From NCBI GenBank assembly GCA_021234155.1, contig JAJEKV010000192.1, forward strand, positions 1 to 64,000: a DNA stretch of 64,000 bases. Direction: 5' to 3'. This DNA comes from Isoetes taiwanensis. Taxonomy: Eukaryota > Streptophyta > Lycopodiopsida > Isoetales > Isoetaceae. Below are positions 49,071-60,621 of this stretch, piece after piece (position 1 is the stretch's first letter; each line of letters starts with the position of its first letter). The translations under genes were made by a program, and so were the position numbers. Under the pieces are notes generated by a model that saw nothing but the letters and a program-made list of their open reading frames with translations, ran no database searches and had not been told where the DNA came from.

Positions 49071-50091
49071 TATCGAAGTCCCGATATGTGTAACCCTATA
49101 GCCGCTCGCATTTTTGCATGAAAATAACCTCCTAATGCGTCTTGACTAAGAAATTACCCACCACATTCAATAGAATGCACAATTAACCTAAAGGAGATAG
49201 GACTCACCTTTGATGTAGTATGATATATTCTCCTTTGAAGTGCAAGTAGAAAAGTAAGCCCTGTAATTATGATGGCATAAGCTTTAAATTTAAAAGTATT
49301 ATTATTATGCGCATTTTCAAGATTATGAAGAGCTACGACCATGCAATGTAAAGAAATCTGCCTAAACAAAGAATATGGATCACCTTTGATGGTTGCCAAA
49401 GTTGTTGTCTCCTTGAAAGTGGAAGCAAATGGTTGACCTGTACAAAAAGTAGAAAGAGATGAGATGGCACCTTCATAAAAGTACAACCCCCAATAAAGTG
49501 TTGGCTAAAGAACGTGCAAGATAACCTTCCTTCTCTCCAAAACTATCATTTATAATTGGGACACATGGGTTCAAGCATATTGTTGTAGTTTATATAGGCA
49601 TGTTTATCATATGCCAAGATATACACTTTGATTGACGAACACATCTTTATTAGTGATTATTGTAGAAAAAACAAAGAGTTCCATAAATAGGGAGCACATT
49701 TATTATTAATAATGCCCAAAAGCTCAAGGGTTTCAATAGGCTACACATCTAAACCATTTTGTACCATGTACTCAGTATGTAAAATAGCATCCATGGCATT
49801 TTAAGAACTTTTGAACACCTGATATATATTTGTTTATGAAACACACGCTCCAAGAGACTCGATGAACTTGTCAACATCTAATTGAATTTTAGAGGTTTGA
49901 GATAATGGAAGCCCAAGCGACTCCCCTCGAACTCCATACCACTCCAAAAACTCTAGCGCCCATAGCAAACTCTCAACTTTGGCAAGCTTTGAAACTCTCT
50001 TTTTGTTTGGTGATGTCGAGGATTCAACATCAATGTCTAACATAATTTCCTCAAGGTCTTCATAGTTATTCAAGTATTGAACATATTTATT
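49071..50091. other. No assigned gene; one coding-like minus-strand frame
   Basis: The 93-codon frame 50,115-49,834 (minus) has protein-like composition (for example EDLEEIMLDIDVESSTSP), but I cannot place it. It might be the 5' flank of the Helitron or part of the next element. The rest is AT-rich without features. Confidence 0.35.
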
Positions 50092-50847
50092 CTCGGGAAG
50101 GGACTTGCGAGACACAAAACCGCCGAATAGGCTTTGTCATTCATCACAGCAGAAGAATATACAATGTTGTGAAGAATAGAGAGGGGTAAACCCACCATAG
50201 GAACAATATCGACTACCCCACAAAACAGAAAATGCGATAGGCAATATAGAAGGGTATTGGCGACAACTTCTCATCGGGATAAAAAAACCCCGCCCTTTCG
50301 GGTTTTCGAGGAAAACCCTAATGAGAAATGGTTGCCAAAAACCTTGAATGTGTTGCCTGGAGAACGGGAGGAGATGGGTTGATGGCGAACACAAATCCAG
50401 CAGGACCCCAGAAGATGGCGAAGACCTCAAATGAGCCCTAGCAGACGGCGGAAGACGGCGGAATCCTGCAAGCAATACAAAAAACTCCCCAAAAAATACC
50501 CGGAAATGGTTAGAGAAAACAAACAGGCATAGCCATAAAAAACAAGCTGCACCAAGAAGGTCCGAAGATATGAGGAATGAAAACAGATGAAAAAAGAATA
50601 TGATAGAAAAAGAGAGCATCACCCATAGGGTGGAAAAAGCAGCACCCAACGGGTGGAAAACCATTATGTAAAAATATGCATCACCCTCGATGTGGAAATA
50701 AACAGCATCACCCGCAGGTGGAGAATAACGCAGCAGGATGCCGATGAAACAGAAACATGAGAATAGCAACACCCACAGGTGGAGAACAACAAAGAGTGCA
50801 TGAACAAAAAATACAAATGAAAAAGACTCATGCGCCCACGCAGCAGG

Positions 50848-50988
50848 GCGGGAAGGGAGGGAAGCCACGAGAGAAGAAGAAGAGCTGCTGTGAGAAGACG
50901 CCGATAACCGGGCCGAAGATGGAAATGGCCTAATATAGGCGCTCGTCCCTTCCCAGAATGGCGATCCGATGGCTCGGATTGATGGGAT
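50848..50988. repeat. 141-bp direct repeat, left copy
   Basis: Nearly identical to 58,557-58,697 (a handful of substitutions in 141 bases). It contains GCCGATAACCGGGCCGAAGA and ends within the long hairpin at 50,945-51,001. Only the left copy has the full hairpin. Confidence 0.85.
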
Positions 50989-51001
50989 TCTGGGAAGGGA
51001 C
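50945..51001. other. Long hairpin with 15-bp perfect stem
   Basis: The left arm GTCCCTTCCCAGAAT (50,945-50,959) pairs perfectly with ATTCTGGGAAGGGAC (50,987-51,001). A smaller stem CCGA/TCGG lies in the loop (50,966-50,977). It could be the end structure of a transposon or an inverted-repeat junction. Confidence 0.8.
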
Positions 51002-51834
51002 TCGCGAGAGACACAAAACCGGCCGACTACCAAAGGATTTCCTCAACTATAAGCCCAGTCGCCGCGAAACCTCCAGGTGTTGAGTTGGATCGCGAAGCAC
51101 ATAGCGGGAGAGAGAAGAAGAGGAGTGCCAAAATGACCGTGAGAGCGCCACAAGTAGATTGCCATGTGAAACCCCCGAAATGCAAACCGCCGAGACCCGG
51201 GCCAAGACGAAAGCGTAATGAGTACCATACTAGGATGGATTTAAGCCGATAGCAAGAAGACACTCCCGCCACCACCTCCGAGCAGTCGGATAGGATAAAG
51301 GACGCAGAGAGGAAGGAGAGGAGCGAAAAAGAGAGCCGCCGGACGGAGGATCGAGGAGATGATAAGAACCGCGTAAATTAGGGCGCAAGGATAGTGACGG
51401 GCATGCGAACGAATGCGTGCAAGCTAAAGAAATCGTGATGACCACAAAGTGCAAATTGGTCTCATTTGGAGTGGCAGGAGAGAAAGGAAAAACAGATCCA
51501 AGAGTCCGGTTCAAGCTTGAAAGGAAGCTGCGCGCTGACGACGAGAACCAAAGAAGCCATGAGCGAGCCATGGGGAGAAAAGCGAAGTCGGAAGAAGCAG
51601 AGCCGAGGGCCTCGCTATGGATCTGTATCAGCTCAATGACCGAAAAGGAAAGGACATTAGAGAACAAAACAATGAAAAGAAAAGCACGCCAATGATGACG
51701 ATCTAAGGAAGCGCCCCGGCATGCCAACGAGAATGGCAACAAGGCGATGAAAAAATAAACCACGTTAATGCATACAATGCACAGATGAAATGAATGCAGA
51801 TCACGTAGATAGTTGTCGTATGTGAATACAAATT

Positions 51835-51886
51835 ACGGACCGAAGTCCGTGAATGTGGCTACGGACTGAAGTCCGTAAATGTGGCT
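51835..51886. repeat. 26-bp tandem pair of ACGGAC hairpins
   Basis: ACGGACCGAAGTCCGT at 51,835-51,850 and ACGGACTGAAGTCCGT at 51,861-51,876 are six-base stems with CGAA or TGAA loops. Each is followed by RAATGTGGCT, giving two 26-bp units. Confidence 0.85.
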
Positions 51887-52211
51887 ATTATTCCTTCCGA
51901 ACCTGTGGCCAAAATCTAATAACAAATAACTGAGATAATAAGGCAAAGAGGAAAAAACTTACGCATAGGAATGTAAAAATGCATAGACATAAAGAAGACA
52001 AAGTGCAACCCGACATATGTTGTCAAAAACAAAGTGCAATCGTGCATACGCGGGCGAGTGGGTTTCGTTTAGAAGGGCGAATTAGAACATCAACGTGAGA
52101 CAAAGAAAAAGAAAGACAACGAAGAAAAAATGAGGTTGACAACAAGAAGTCTAAAGCGAAGAAGGTTCATAAGGATGTGAAAAGGAGGGAACAAGATGAG
52201 GAGAGTGAAAA

Positions 52212-55200
52212 TGCTAAGGTCTGGGTCAGGGTAGCATAGGAGAAATGTGTGGTGATGTCAGAAGACAAATACCATATGTATAAATCCATGAATAAAAACC
52301 CCAATAGGAAAACATATTGTGGCAAACGAGGGACGAGATTGAGAAAGAGAATGTAGACATACTAGCACCGAGCGAAAAGAAGGTCAAGAAGGAAACGGAG
52401 ACTAAAGTTAATTCGGAGCACAACGAAAACGAAAAAATGAGGCGTAACTGCATAAACTAGAAGCCCAGCCGCCGCGAAACCTCCAGGTGTCGAGTCGGGC
52501 ACGAAGCACGTAGCGAGGGTGAGACGAAGAGGAGCGCCAACGACCGAGCGCGAGAAGAATTGGAACATGTAGAAGGCACCCATGAGCGGTTAAAGAGAAC
52601 AAGAACGTGCATAATGGTGAAGCGACAAACTGCAAAACGACAAGCACTCAAAATGATGTGAGCGATTAGAAATGAGAAAAAATCAACAATTCATGAAAAA
52701 AGAGAGGATAGCATCACCCAGGGGGTGGAAAAAAGCATCACCCAGCGGGTGGAAGAAAAAACATGATAAACAGAAATTTGTGTGCAAATATAGCTAAATA
52801 GCAAATATGATGTATAATAGTAGCACAATGCATAATGATAGCGAGTTAAAAATGAAGTCCTCAAAAAAGACAACAAAGTTATGTTTTAAGCCCAAGCATA
52901 AATACGAGAAAAGAGGAATGCAAGACAATGAACAAATCCACGAGAAAACAAACGGCCAGAGAAAGTGTAAAACACGATCGCCTTAATAACAACATGAACA
53001 ATGCTATAAGCCCCAAAACCACATCAGATTATATACCGACAGAAAACAGAATACGAAAAAATGATCGAGCGAGCATAGCAAAACAATGGACGAAGCTCCC
53101 CATAACGGAAAAATCAAAGAAAGAATATACAATAGGAAAATACGACAGGAAGTCGAAACCAACGAGGTGAATAGGCTTCAAAGGATAAATATAGTGCAAA
53201 AGAGCTCGCAAATGCAAAAACATGACAAAGTGCAAAAAACATGGCAAAGAGAAGAATTGGAATGAGTATAAGGAAGTGCCAAACGCAATATGCGGCATAT
53301 CCAGAAAAAGCTAAATAGCACATATACAAATGACGTGTAATACTAAGGTCTGGTTCAGGGTAGCATAGGAGAAATGTGTGGTGAGGTCAGAAGACAAATA
53401 CCATATGCATAAAGCCATGAATAAAGGCCTCAATAGGAAAAACATACTTGGGCAAACGAGGGACGACATTGAGGAAGAGAATGTAGACATACCAGCACCG
53501 AGAAAAAGGCAGGTCAAGAAGGAAACGGAGACTAAAGTTAATTCGGAGCAGAACGGAAACGAAAAAATGAGGCGTAACTTCAAAAACTATAAGCCCAGCC
53601 ACCGTGAAATCTCGAGGTGTCGAGTCGGGCACGAAGCACGTAGCGAGGGTGAGACGAAGAGAAGCACCAACGACCGTGAGCGCGAGAAGAATTGGAACAC
53701 GTAGAAGGCACCCATGAGCGGTTAAGGAGAAAAAGAACGTGCATAATGGTGAAGCGGCAAACTGCAAAACGACAAGCACTCAAATTGGTGTGAGCGATTA
53801 GAAATGAGAAAAAATCAACAATTCATGAAAAAAGAGAGGATAACATTACCCATTAGACCCATTAGACCAATTAGGCGCTGAAGGATAGTGACGGGGCATG
53901 CGAACGAATGCAGGCGAGCTAAAGAAATCGTATGACTACAGACAAATTGGTCTCGTTTGGAGTGGCAGGGAGAGAAAGGAAAACAGGATCCGAAGAGTCT
54001 GGTTTAAGCGAGAAGGAAGCTATGCGTTGACGACGAGAACCGATGAAGCGAGCCGTGGGGAGAAAGCGGTTGAAGAAGAAGAGCCGAGGCGCCCGCTATG
54101 GACGGTATCACCAATGACCGCATAAACTAGAAGCCCAAATTTCCGCCGGGAACCTCCAGTGTCGAAGCCGGCATGAAGCACGAGGGAGGGTGAGACGGCG
54201 AGGAGCCCAACGACCGAAAGCGAGAAGAATTGGAACATGTAGAAGGCACCCATGAGCGGTTAAAGAGAACAAGAACGTGCATAATGGTGAAGCGGCAAAC
54301 TGCAAAACGACAAGCACTCAAAATGATGTGAGCGATTAGAAATGAGAAAAAATCAACAATTCATGAAAAAAGAGAGGATAGCATCACCCAGGGGGTGGAA
54401 AAAAGCATCACCCAGCGGGTGGAAGAAAAAACATGATAAACAGAAATTTGTGTGCAAATATAGCTAAATAGCAAATATGATGTATAGTAGTAGCACAATG
54501 CATAATGATAGCGAGTTAAAAATGAAGTCCCTAAAAAAGACAACAAAGTTATGTTTTAAGCCCAAGCATAAATACGAGAAAAGAGGAATGCAAGCCAATG
54601 AACAAATCCATGAGAAAACAACCACAGACAAGAGCTCAATAGCCAGAGAAAGTGTAAAACACGATCGCCTTAATAACAACATGAACAATGCTATAATCCC
54701 CAAAACCACATCGATTATATAATCCCATGTAAAAGTAGAATACTAAAAAATGATCGAAAGAAAGCAGAGGCAAAATAATGGACGAAGCTCCCCATAACTG
54801 AAAAATCAAGGAAAAAATATACAATATGAAAAGACGACAGGAAGTCTAAACCAACGAGGTGAAGAAGCTGCAAAGGATAAATCTGGTGCAAAAGAGCTCG
54901 CAAATGCAAAAACATGACAAAGTGCAAAACACATGGCAAAGAGAAGAATGTGAAAAGTTGAATAAGTATAAGGAAGCGCCAAACGCAATATGCAGCATAT
55001 CCAGAAAAAGCTAAATAGCACATAGACAAATGACGTGTAATACTAAGGTCTGGTTCAGGGTAGCATAGGAGAAATGTGTGGTGAGGTCAGAAGACAAATA
55101 CCATATGCATAAAGCCATGAATAAAGGCCTCAATAGGAAAAACATACTTGGGCAAACGAGGGATGACATTGGGAAAGAGAATGTAAACATACCAGCACCG

Positions 55201-56190
55201 AGCAAAAGGCAGGTCAAGAAGGAAACGGAGACTAAAGTTAATTCGGAGCACAACGGAAACGAAAAAATGAGGCGTAACTTCAAAAACTATAAGCCCAGCC
55301 GCCGCGAAATCTCGAGGTGTCGAGTCGGGCACGAAGCATGTAGCGAGGGTGAGACGAAGAGGAGCGCCAACGACCGTGAGCGCGAGAAGAATTGGAACAC
55401 GTAGAAGGCACCCATGAGTAAGGAGAACAGGAACGTGCATAATGGTGAAGCGGCAAACTGCAAAACGACAAGCACTCAAATTGATGTGAGCGATTAGAAA
55501 TGAGAAAAAATCAACAATTCATGAAAAAAGAGAGGATAGCATTACCCAGGAGGTGGAGAAAAGCATCACCCAGCGGGTGGAAGAAAAAACATGAGAAACA
55601 GAAATTTGTGTCCAAATATAGCCAAATAGCAAATATGATGTATAATGGTAGCACAATGCATAATGATAGCGAGCTAAAAAAGAAGTCCCCAAAAAAGACA
55701 ACAAAGTTATGTTTTAGGCCCAAGCATAAATACTAGAAAAGAGGAATGTAAGCCAATGAACAAATCAACAAGAAAACAACCACAGACAAGAGCCCAACGA
55801 CCAGAGAAAGTGTAAAACACGATCGCCCTAATAACAACATGAACAATGCTATAATCCCCAAAACCACATCAGATTAAATACCGACAGAAAGTAGAATACG
55901 AAAATGATCGAGTGAGCAGGGCAAAATAATGGACGAAGCTCCCCATAACTGAAAAATCAAGGAAAAAATATACAATATGAAAAGACGACAGGAAGTCTAA
56001 ACCAACGAGGTGAAGAAGCTGCAAAGGATAAATCTGGTGCAAAAGAGCTCGCAAATGCAAAAACATGACAAAGTGCAAAACACATGGCAAAGAGAAGAAT
56101 GTGAAAAGTTGAATAAGTATAAGGAAGCGCCAAACGCAATATGCAGCATATCCAGAAAAAGCTAAATAGCACATAGACAAATGACGTGTA
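52212..56190. repeat. Nested tandem array, three units of 1.13-1.70 kb
   Basis: Unit starts share CTAAGGTCTGG at about 52,214, 53,344 and 55,044. Each unit contains three blocks in order: one around GAAATGTGTGGTGA, one beginning TAAGCCCAGCCGCCGCGAAA (also seen at 51,047), and one with the paired CACCC hairpins, ending GCATATCCAGAAAAAGCTAA. The middle unit is longer because a copy of the 51,389-51,620 segment (GATAGTGACGGGCATGCGAA) plus a second TAAGCCCA block were inserted at about 53,886-54,200. The mirrored hydrophobic frames on the minus strand are repeats of the same non-gene. Confidence 0.85.
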
Positions 56191-57206
56191 ATACTAAGGC
56201 CAGAAACCGAGAACTGAAAAGAACAATTACAAGAACACAACGCCAAATGACAAGGAGCCAAATAGGACTTGGTGGCCCCTAGCAAAGAGGGTCATAAGAT
56301 CACTGAGGGGCATCGACATTGTCTCTACATTGTCTCCATATTGGCGCTACATTGTTTCTATTGGGGACATATCTACACAATCCAGAAGAGTCAATTCATG
56401 ATAAATAACCAATCCTTCTATAGAAAAAATGGAAAATACCCACATACATGAATCTAGATAAAATTGAGTAAGCCACCACATGAGGAAATAGTGGCAGAGA
56501 TATCGATCCACCAACCTAAGTTAGAAAAAACCAAACATATAGGATATGGCAGAGCCCTAGGCTAGAATAGCCAATAAAGAACCAATTCCAAGAGAATAAA
56601 AGCATCTAACACATAGAAAAAATGCATGTATCTAAGCAAAATGGAGGAGCCACCATATGATGAAAAAAATGTGTCCATTGATCGTATTCTAAGACAAGAA
56701 ACCGTCAAAAGTAGGTCCCATTACGCCTAGCAATGTCAAGGCAACTCTAGATGCATAAATGATGAGGCAATTAGATTGATGGCTTTGTGAAAACAAGAAG
56801 AGAACCCGTTATAGTACTCATAAGAACCATCAATAATCGTAAAAGAATACTACAAAAGAAATTACCATAGTAAAGATGTGAACAACAAACATCGACATGA
56901 CCTCAAGCAAAAAACCCCCAACATATGGAATACTTGGAACACAAGCCATGTAGCAAGATTGAAAATAACGATATGGAGCAAGCATGGGAAGGGTCCACCC
57001 AAATGATGGAAAATATAATGTAAATGTGACTCATAATGCCTTCCAAGGGTATATGTAAAGGGGGCATAAGATAACCTATGTAACCATTATAAAATATGAA
57101 AGGCTATGAAAAGGCCATGATAAGTAATATAGGGGCATAAGACAAATAAGAACCGGTAGAGAAAATAGGCCTATAGCCTATCATGGTAAAGGGTGGAGCT
57201 CACAAT

Positions 57207-57338
57207 GCAGAAAAGGTTACGCTAGAAGCAGAAAAGATCAAGGAGAACTATAGAAAGACGTTTAGGTTCGAAGCAGAAAAGGTGACGGTAGAAGCAGAAA
57301 AGATCATGGAGAACTCTAGAAGAGGGTTTCGTCCACCG
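57207..57338. repeat. 66-bp tandem duplication
   Basis: Two units start at 57,207 and 57,273 with GCAGAAAAGGTGACG or its variant. Within each, GAAGCAGAAAAGATCA occurs again, so the unit itself has an internal repeat. On the plus strand it gives an Ala-Glu-Lys-rich frame that is probably not a gene. Confidence 0.75.
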
Positions 57339-58556
57339 GAAGCAGCTGCGATGAGGCAGACTCAGAAAGAGATGAGGGCAAAAAATGCTGGATTCAATCA
57401 CCGGCGGTGGCGGGGATCGCGCCCGTAAGTCCCGCCAGCAGCGATCCGCATGCCGGAACACGTGAATTCGGCTACTCCTTCGTCCGCCGTAAAACCGCCC
57501 CCAAAAAGCAAAGAAGCACAGAGAACAGAAACATCGAAGGAGATTGGCCGATCTGCTGTCCAGGAACAATCAAATTGCAAACATGTGAAATAAGATGCTA
57601 ATAGAAAACCAGGGGAAATCCGCATGGCAAGGAGACGATTTATAGAACAGGGCGATCGCCGCGGAACTGGCCGACCAGACACAATGCCATGGAGCCGATG
57701 GCGCCGATAGAGTGCATGGAGCAAAGTTGGCAAAAAGCAAGAATCAGAGGCCAAAATATTACCCACTACTGAATCAGAGGTGAAAAGCAAGAATCAGAGG
57801 CTAGATATTAGTGCCATGTGACTGCAAGGCTTAAACCCATTCCGCTGAATAAGAAGAGCGCCCAAATCCATAGGAAGCAGAACGTGCATAATCATAAAAC
57901 TATGGTGGAATCCAAGCTGGTGCAAAGTAAGAAGTCACCAATGCCGAGCGTAGCCAGAGATCCACTGCCTCCCAAGGATCGAGCAGGATGAAGCCCTTGC
58001 ATGCTGGACTGGAACAAGATCACACACAAAGATAGACTCGCTCCTTTAGCAGATTGCCGTTGGATGATCGTTAACAGGGATCTCCAGGCCGCCGTCAAGC
58101 ATGCTAAGCATAATAGAACAATTCGTGCATTACCTCTGCAAAACCAATCCGCTTGCAGACTCTGTGTACGCCCAATGCATAAAACAACGATCAGAAAAGA
58201 ATTGGCAGACATGGCTTTGAAGATAAATTGGATCAGGCAAATTGACCAGAAACAAGTAAGATTCCACCAAATCTACCTCTGGAACATGACTATTGGCATG
58301 CAACATGATTGGAAAGAAACCCATACCTCAAAATTATAGGAGGATTGGCATGCATCGAAATGAGAAAAAAGAAAACCAAAGCTCATAAGCTATACCGTGC
58401 AAACGCCCAATCGAGGAGGCAAATGAACTAAACTTTGTAATTCAAGAGATGTGCATATGAGAAAAAGGAGGAAGGCAAACTGAGGCTAGAAGATCCAAGA
58501 TAAGGCTGGGAGGAAAGAAGCAATGGACAAGGAAAGGCTAGAAGATCCGAGATAAG

Positions 58557-58697
58557 GTGGGAAGGGAGGGAAACCACGAGAGAAGAAGAAGAGCTGCTGT
58601 GAGAAGACGCCGATAACCGGGCCGAAGACGGAAATGGCCTAGTATAGGCGCTCGTCCCTTCCCAGAATGGCGATCCGATGGCTCGGATCGATGGGAT
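58557..58697. repeat. 141-bp direct repeat, right copy
   Basis: Right copy of the block at 50,848-50,988. It stops abruptly at GATGGGATC, in the middle of the hairpin that the left copy continues. The high identity suggests a recent duplication or terminal repeats of one element. Confidence 0.85.
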
Positions 58698-59799
58698 CAA
58701 GGCCATTTTTAAATGGTGGCACATCATGTCCATCTTCAAAATGTTTGGCAAGCAATTTTGGGTACGAATCCCACTCAACATTGATGACTACCATCTGCAT
58801 TGGTGTAGGAATCAAAAAATTAGTTTATGTTACTTATGTTCTTCTATGTAAATCTAAATCCCTCCCCCCCCCAAAAAAAAAATATAATGTTAAGATAATG
58901 TTAAAGGTTAAAGGTAATGTTAGTTTATGTTATCCTATTGTCTTTGATATTTTTGAGTTGGACATATTAGGAGATAGAGTATAAAACATGTTGGAGAACA
59001 AAATATGTGTTTTGAGTTACATTTGTATATAAATATGGTTGGGGTGTAGTATCTTTATTTCGAGTTCAATTTGTAGTATATGTTGTAGTGAGGAAGTGTA
59101 TCAAAATATGATTGAGCAAACCGTGTTTTGTCATCTACTTATGAAAATAGAAATTCGATAACAATTTAAAATTGAAAAATTGTGTTATGTTTTATGTTGC
59201 GATCCAAATTCCAGCTGCAAAAATACTTTAATATTTAGAGAAACATTAATTAATATTATTGAGAAGCTATTAAAACAGACAATCAAGCTCAAAGATGCAA
59301 AGAACATAGTAAAAAATAAAAAAGATGCAAAGAATTTAGTAAAGAATAAAATGAGATAAATCCGAATCTACTTATAAAACGCCCTTAAAAATGCAAGATA
59401 AATCAAACGTTTAGATAATTCCTCCTTACTCTGTTACCCTGTTGTTTTGCTCGTTTCTTTGTTGCCTTATTAAAAAGATTGTTACCCCTGTTGAATGTGA
59501 AGAGCCCGTATTAATATTATCGAAATGACAGAAAAAAAGGAAAGAACAAATGGAGTTTAGGGTTCAGGGTTCTATTATGCACACGTTTACTCCATATCAT
59601 GACACTGGAAAAGGAAGGACAAATGGAGTTTAAAGAAAAACGAAATTTCAAATGGAGTTTAAAGTGACAGACCAGAACAATAAGATGACAGAAAAATTGT
59701 TGCAGAGAAAGCTCCAACTCCACGGCTTATCTGGAAACAAAGAAAAAAATAAAGTAGACTTAGCTTTATTTCGGCTATCAGTAAATTATAAACAACAAT

Positions 59800-60070
59800 G
59801 CGCTCCCATGTCTATTGAATTTGCTGACTCAAAATCTGAAGAAAAGCATGAAGAAAGAGGCTTGCTGACCATTTCAAATATTACTGCAGGAAACAAAGAT
59901 CAAATCCAGGTAAAGAATTGGTTCAGTGATTTAATTCTTAAAATCACTGAGTTCTTCTAAATGGGCGATCTAGGCTGTCATTGATGCAAATATTATACCT
60001 CCTTTGATTCAACTGCTTTCCACGGCTGAGTTTGATATCAAGAAAGAAGCTGCATGGGGCAATGACCTCC
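59800..60070 (+). pseudogene. Importin-alpha gene fragment, two exons with a 64-bp intron
   Basis: Importin alpha carries proteins with nuclear localisation signals into the nucleus and consists of Armadillo repeats. The fragment covers the middle repeats: ALPCLLNLLTQNLKKSMKKE and ISNITAGNKDQIQ in exon 59,800-59,909, then AVIDANIIPPLIQLLS and AEFDIKKEAAW in the exon starting 59,974. The intron 59,910-59,973 has GTAAAG and CTAG ends. A base is missing in the Trp codon of the ACWTISN motif, and a base is gained after EAAW. Homology stops on both sides. Only about 60 of some 530 residues are present, so this is a captured or truncated genomic fragment, not a retrocopy. Confidence 0.85.
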
Positions 60071-60621
60071 CTGTTTGGCTAGCTTGCTGGCCATTAAAAA
60101 ATAGCGCATCCTATCAGCACATCCTATCAATATGCCGTTGCCTGCCATCTGTATTGATGGCAAGAAGAAATGTTTCCCAATTTCTGCATGATATTTCGCT
60201 TCAGAGCCATGGCAAAGAGTTAATACAGGCACTGAGACAATATGAGGGAATATTGGAATCGCATATCTCTGGACTGGTCACGGAGGCTAAGAAAGAGCAA
60301 ACGGATGTTATTCAAAGTACATCGTGACAGGGTTTTGGCTGAGCACCATCGTGACAGGGTTTCAAACACATCATTGTCTCAATTTTTGCAGGATACTTTT
60401 GCAGGATTCATGTACCGCCCAATTTTTGCTACAGATGAGACAATTTTTGTAGGATATCACCGCCCAACTGTATTTCATTTGAGACTGCTTGCAAACGTAG
60501 TAACTTTTCAAGGCCTATTCTTGCAAAGTTTAAAAGAGATGCAGCAAAGCTTAGGGTCGTGCAAACACAGAGGTGCTCTTAAAGGCCAAAAAATACAGTT
60601 GGGCGGTGATATCATACAGTC
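60071..60621 (+). other. Unidentified sequence between the importin fragment and the retroelement
   Basis: The plus strand reads open to 60,327 with a helical, protein-like segment (around HGKELIQALRQYEGILESHI), and a second frame runs from 60,242 to 60,637. Neither is a known importin continuation. A 19-base word CACCATCGTGACAGGGTTT occurs at 60,344 and, as a slightly shorter copy, at 60,320. The block may hold pieces of another gene. It ends at the retroelement junction near 60,621. Confidence 0.35.

Larger units (their letters stand above)
50605..55582. repeat. Dispersed CACCC-NNN-GGGTG mini-hairpins
   Basis: The word GCATCACCCAGCGGGTGGA and variants occur at least ten times (for example about 50,618, 50,640, 50,706, 50,766, 52,703, 52,735, 54,383, 54,411, 55,537 and 55,564). 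Each has a stem of about five bases around a three-base loop. In 50,605-50,785 they stand alone at 20-60 bp spacing; later they come in pairs inside the larger tandem units. Confidence 0.65.
50092..58697. mobile_element. Large non-coding repeat-built element, probably a non-autonomous transposon derivative
   Basis: This region is purine-rich on the plus strand, has no recognisable protein domain and is built from repeated blocks. A word GGGAAGGGACTTGCGAGAC with CACAAAACCG after it occurs at about 50,096 and again at about 50,993. A 141-bp block at 50,848-50,988 recurs in direct orientation at 58,557-58,697. Nested tandem blocks fill 51,047-56,190. Large non-coding direct-repeat-bounded DNA in plants is often a LARD-type LTR element, but the repeats here are short and no primer binding site was found. 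The hydrophobic minus-strand frames inside are repeat by-products. Confidence 0.4.
56191..59790. other. No recognised gene
   Basis: This covers the right part of the repeat element and AT-rich DNA beyond 58,700. The frames at 57,183-57,428, 57,398-57,790 and 58,001-58,339 are anonymous and show no domain. An A run follows a C run at about 58,862-58,880. Confidence 0.5.

Noticed and set aside
50137-51033. A 298-codon minus-strand open frame as a gene
   Set aside because: It spans the CACCC hairpin repeats and the 141-bp repeat, has low-complexity Phe/Leu/Ser composition and no recognisable domain.
52226-56285. Repeated hydrophobic minus-strand open frames that look like membrane proteins
   Set aside because: They recur as exact shadows of the tandem blocks, on the strand opposite a purine-rich repeat; a purine-rich strand gives Phe/Leu/Ser-rich frames on its complement by composition alone.
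57222-57569. Minus-strand 115-codon frame as a gene
   Set aside because: It covers the 66-bp duplication in antisense and shows no domain.
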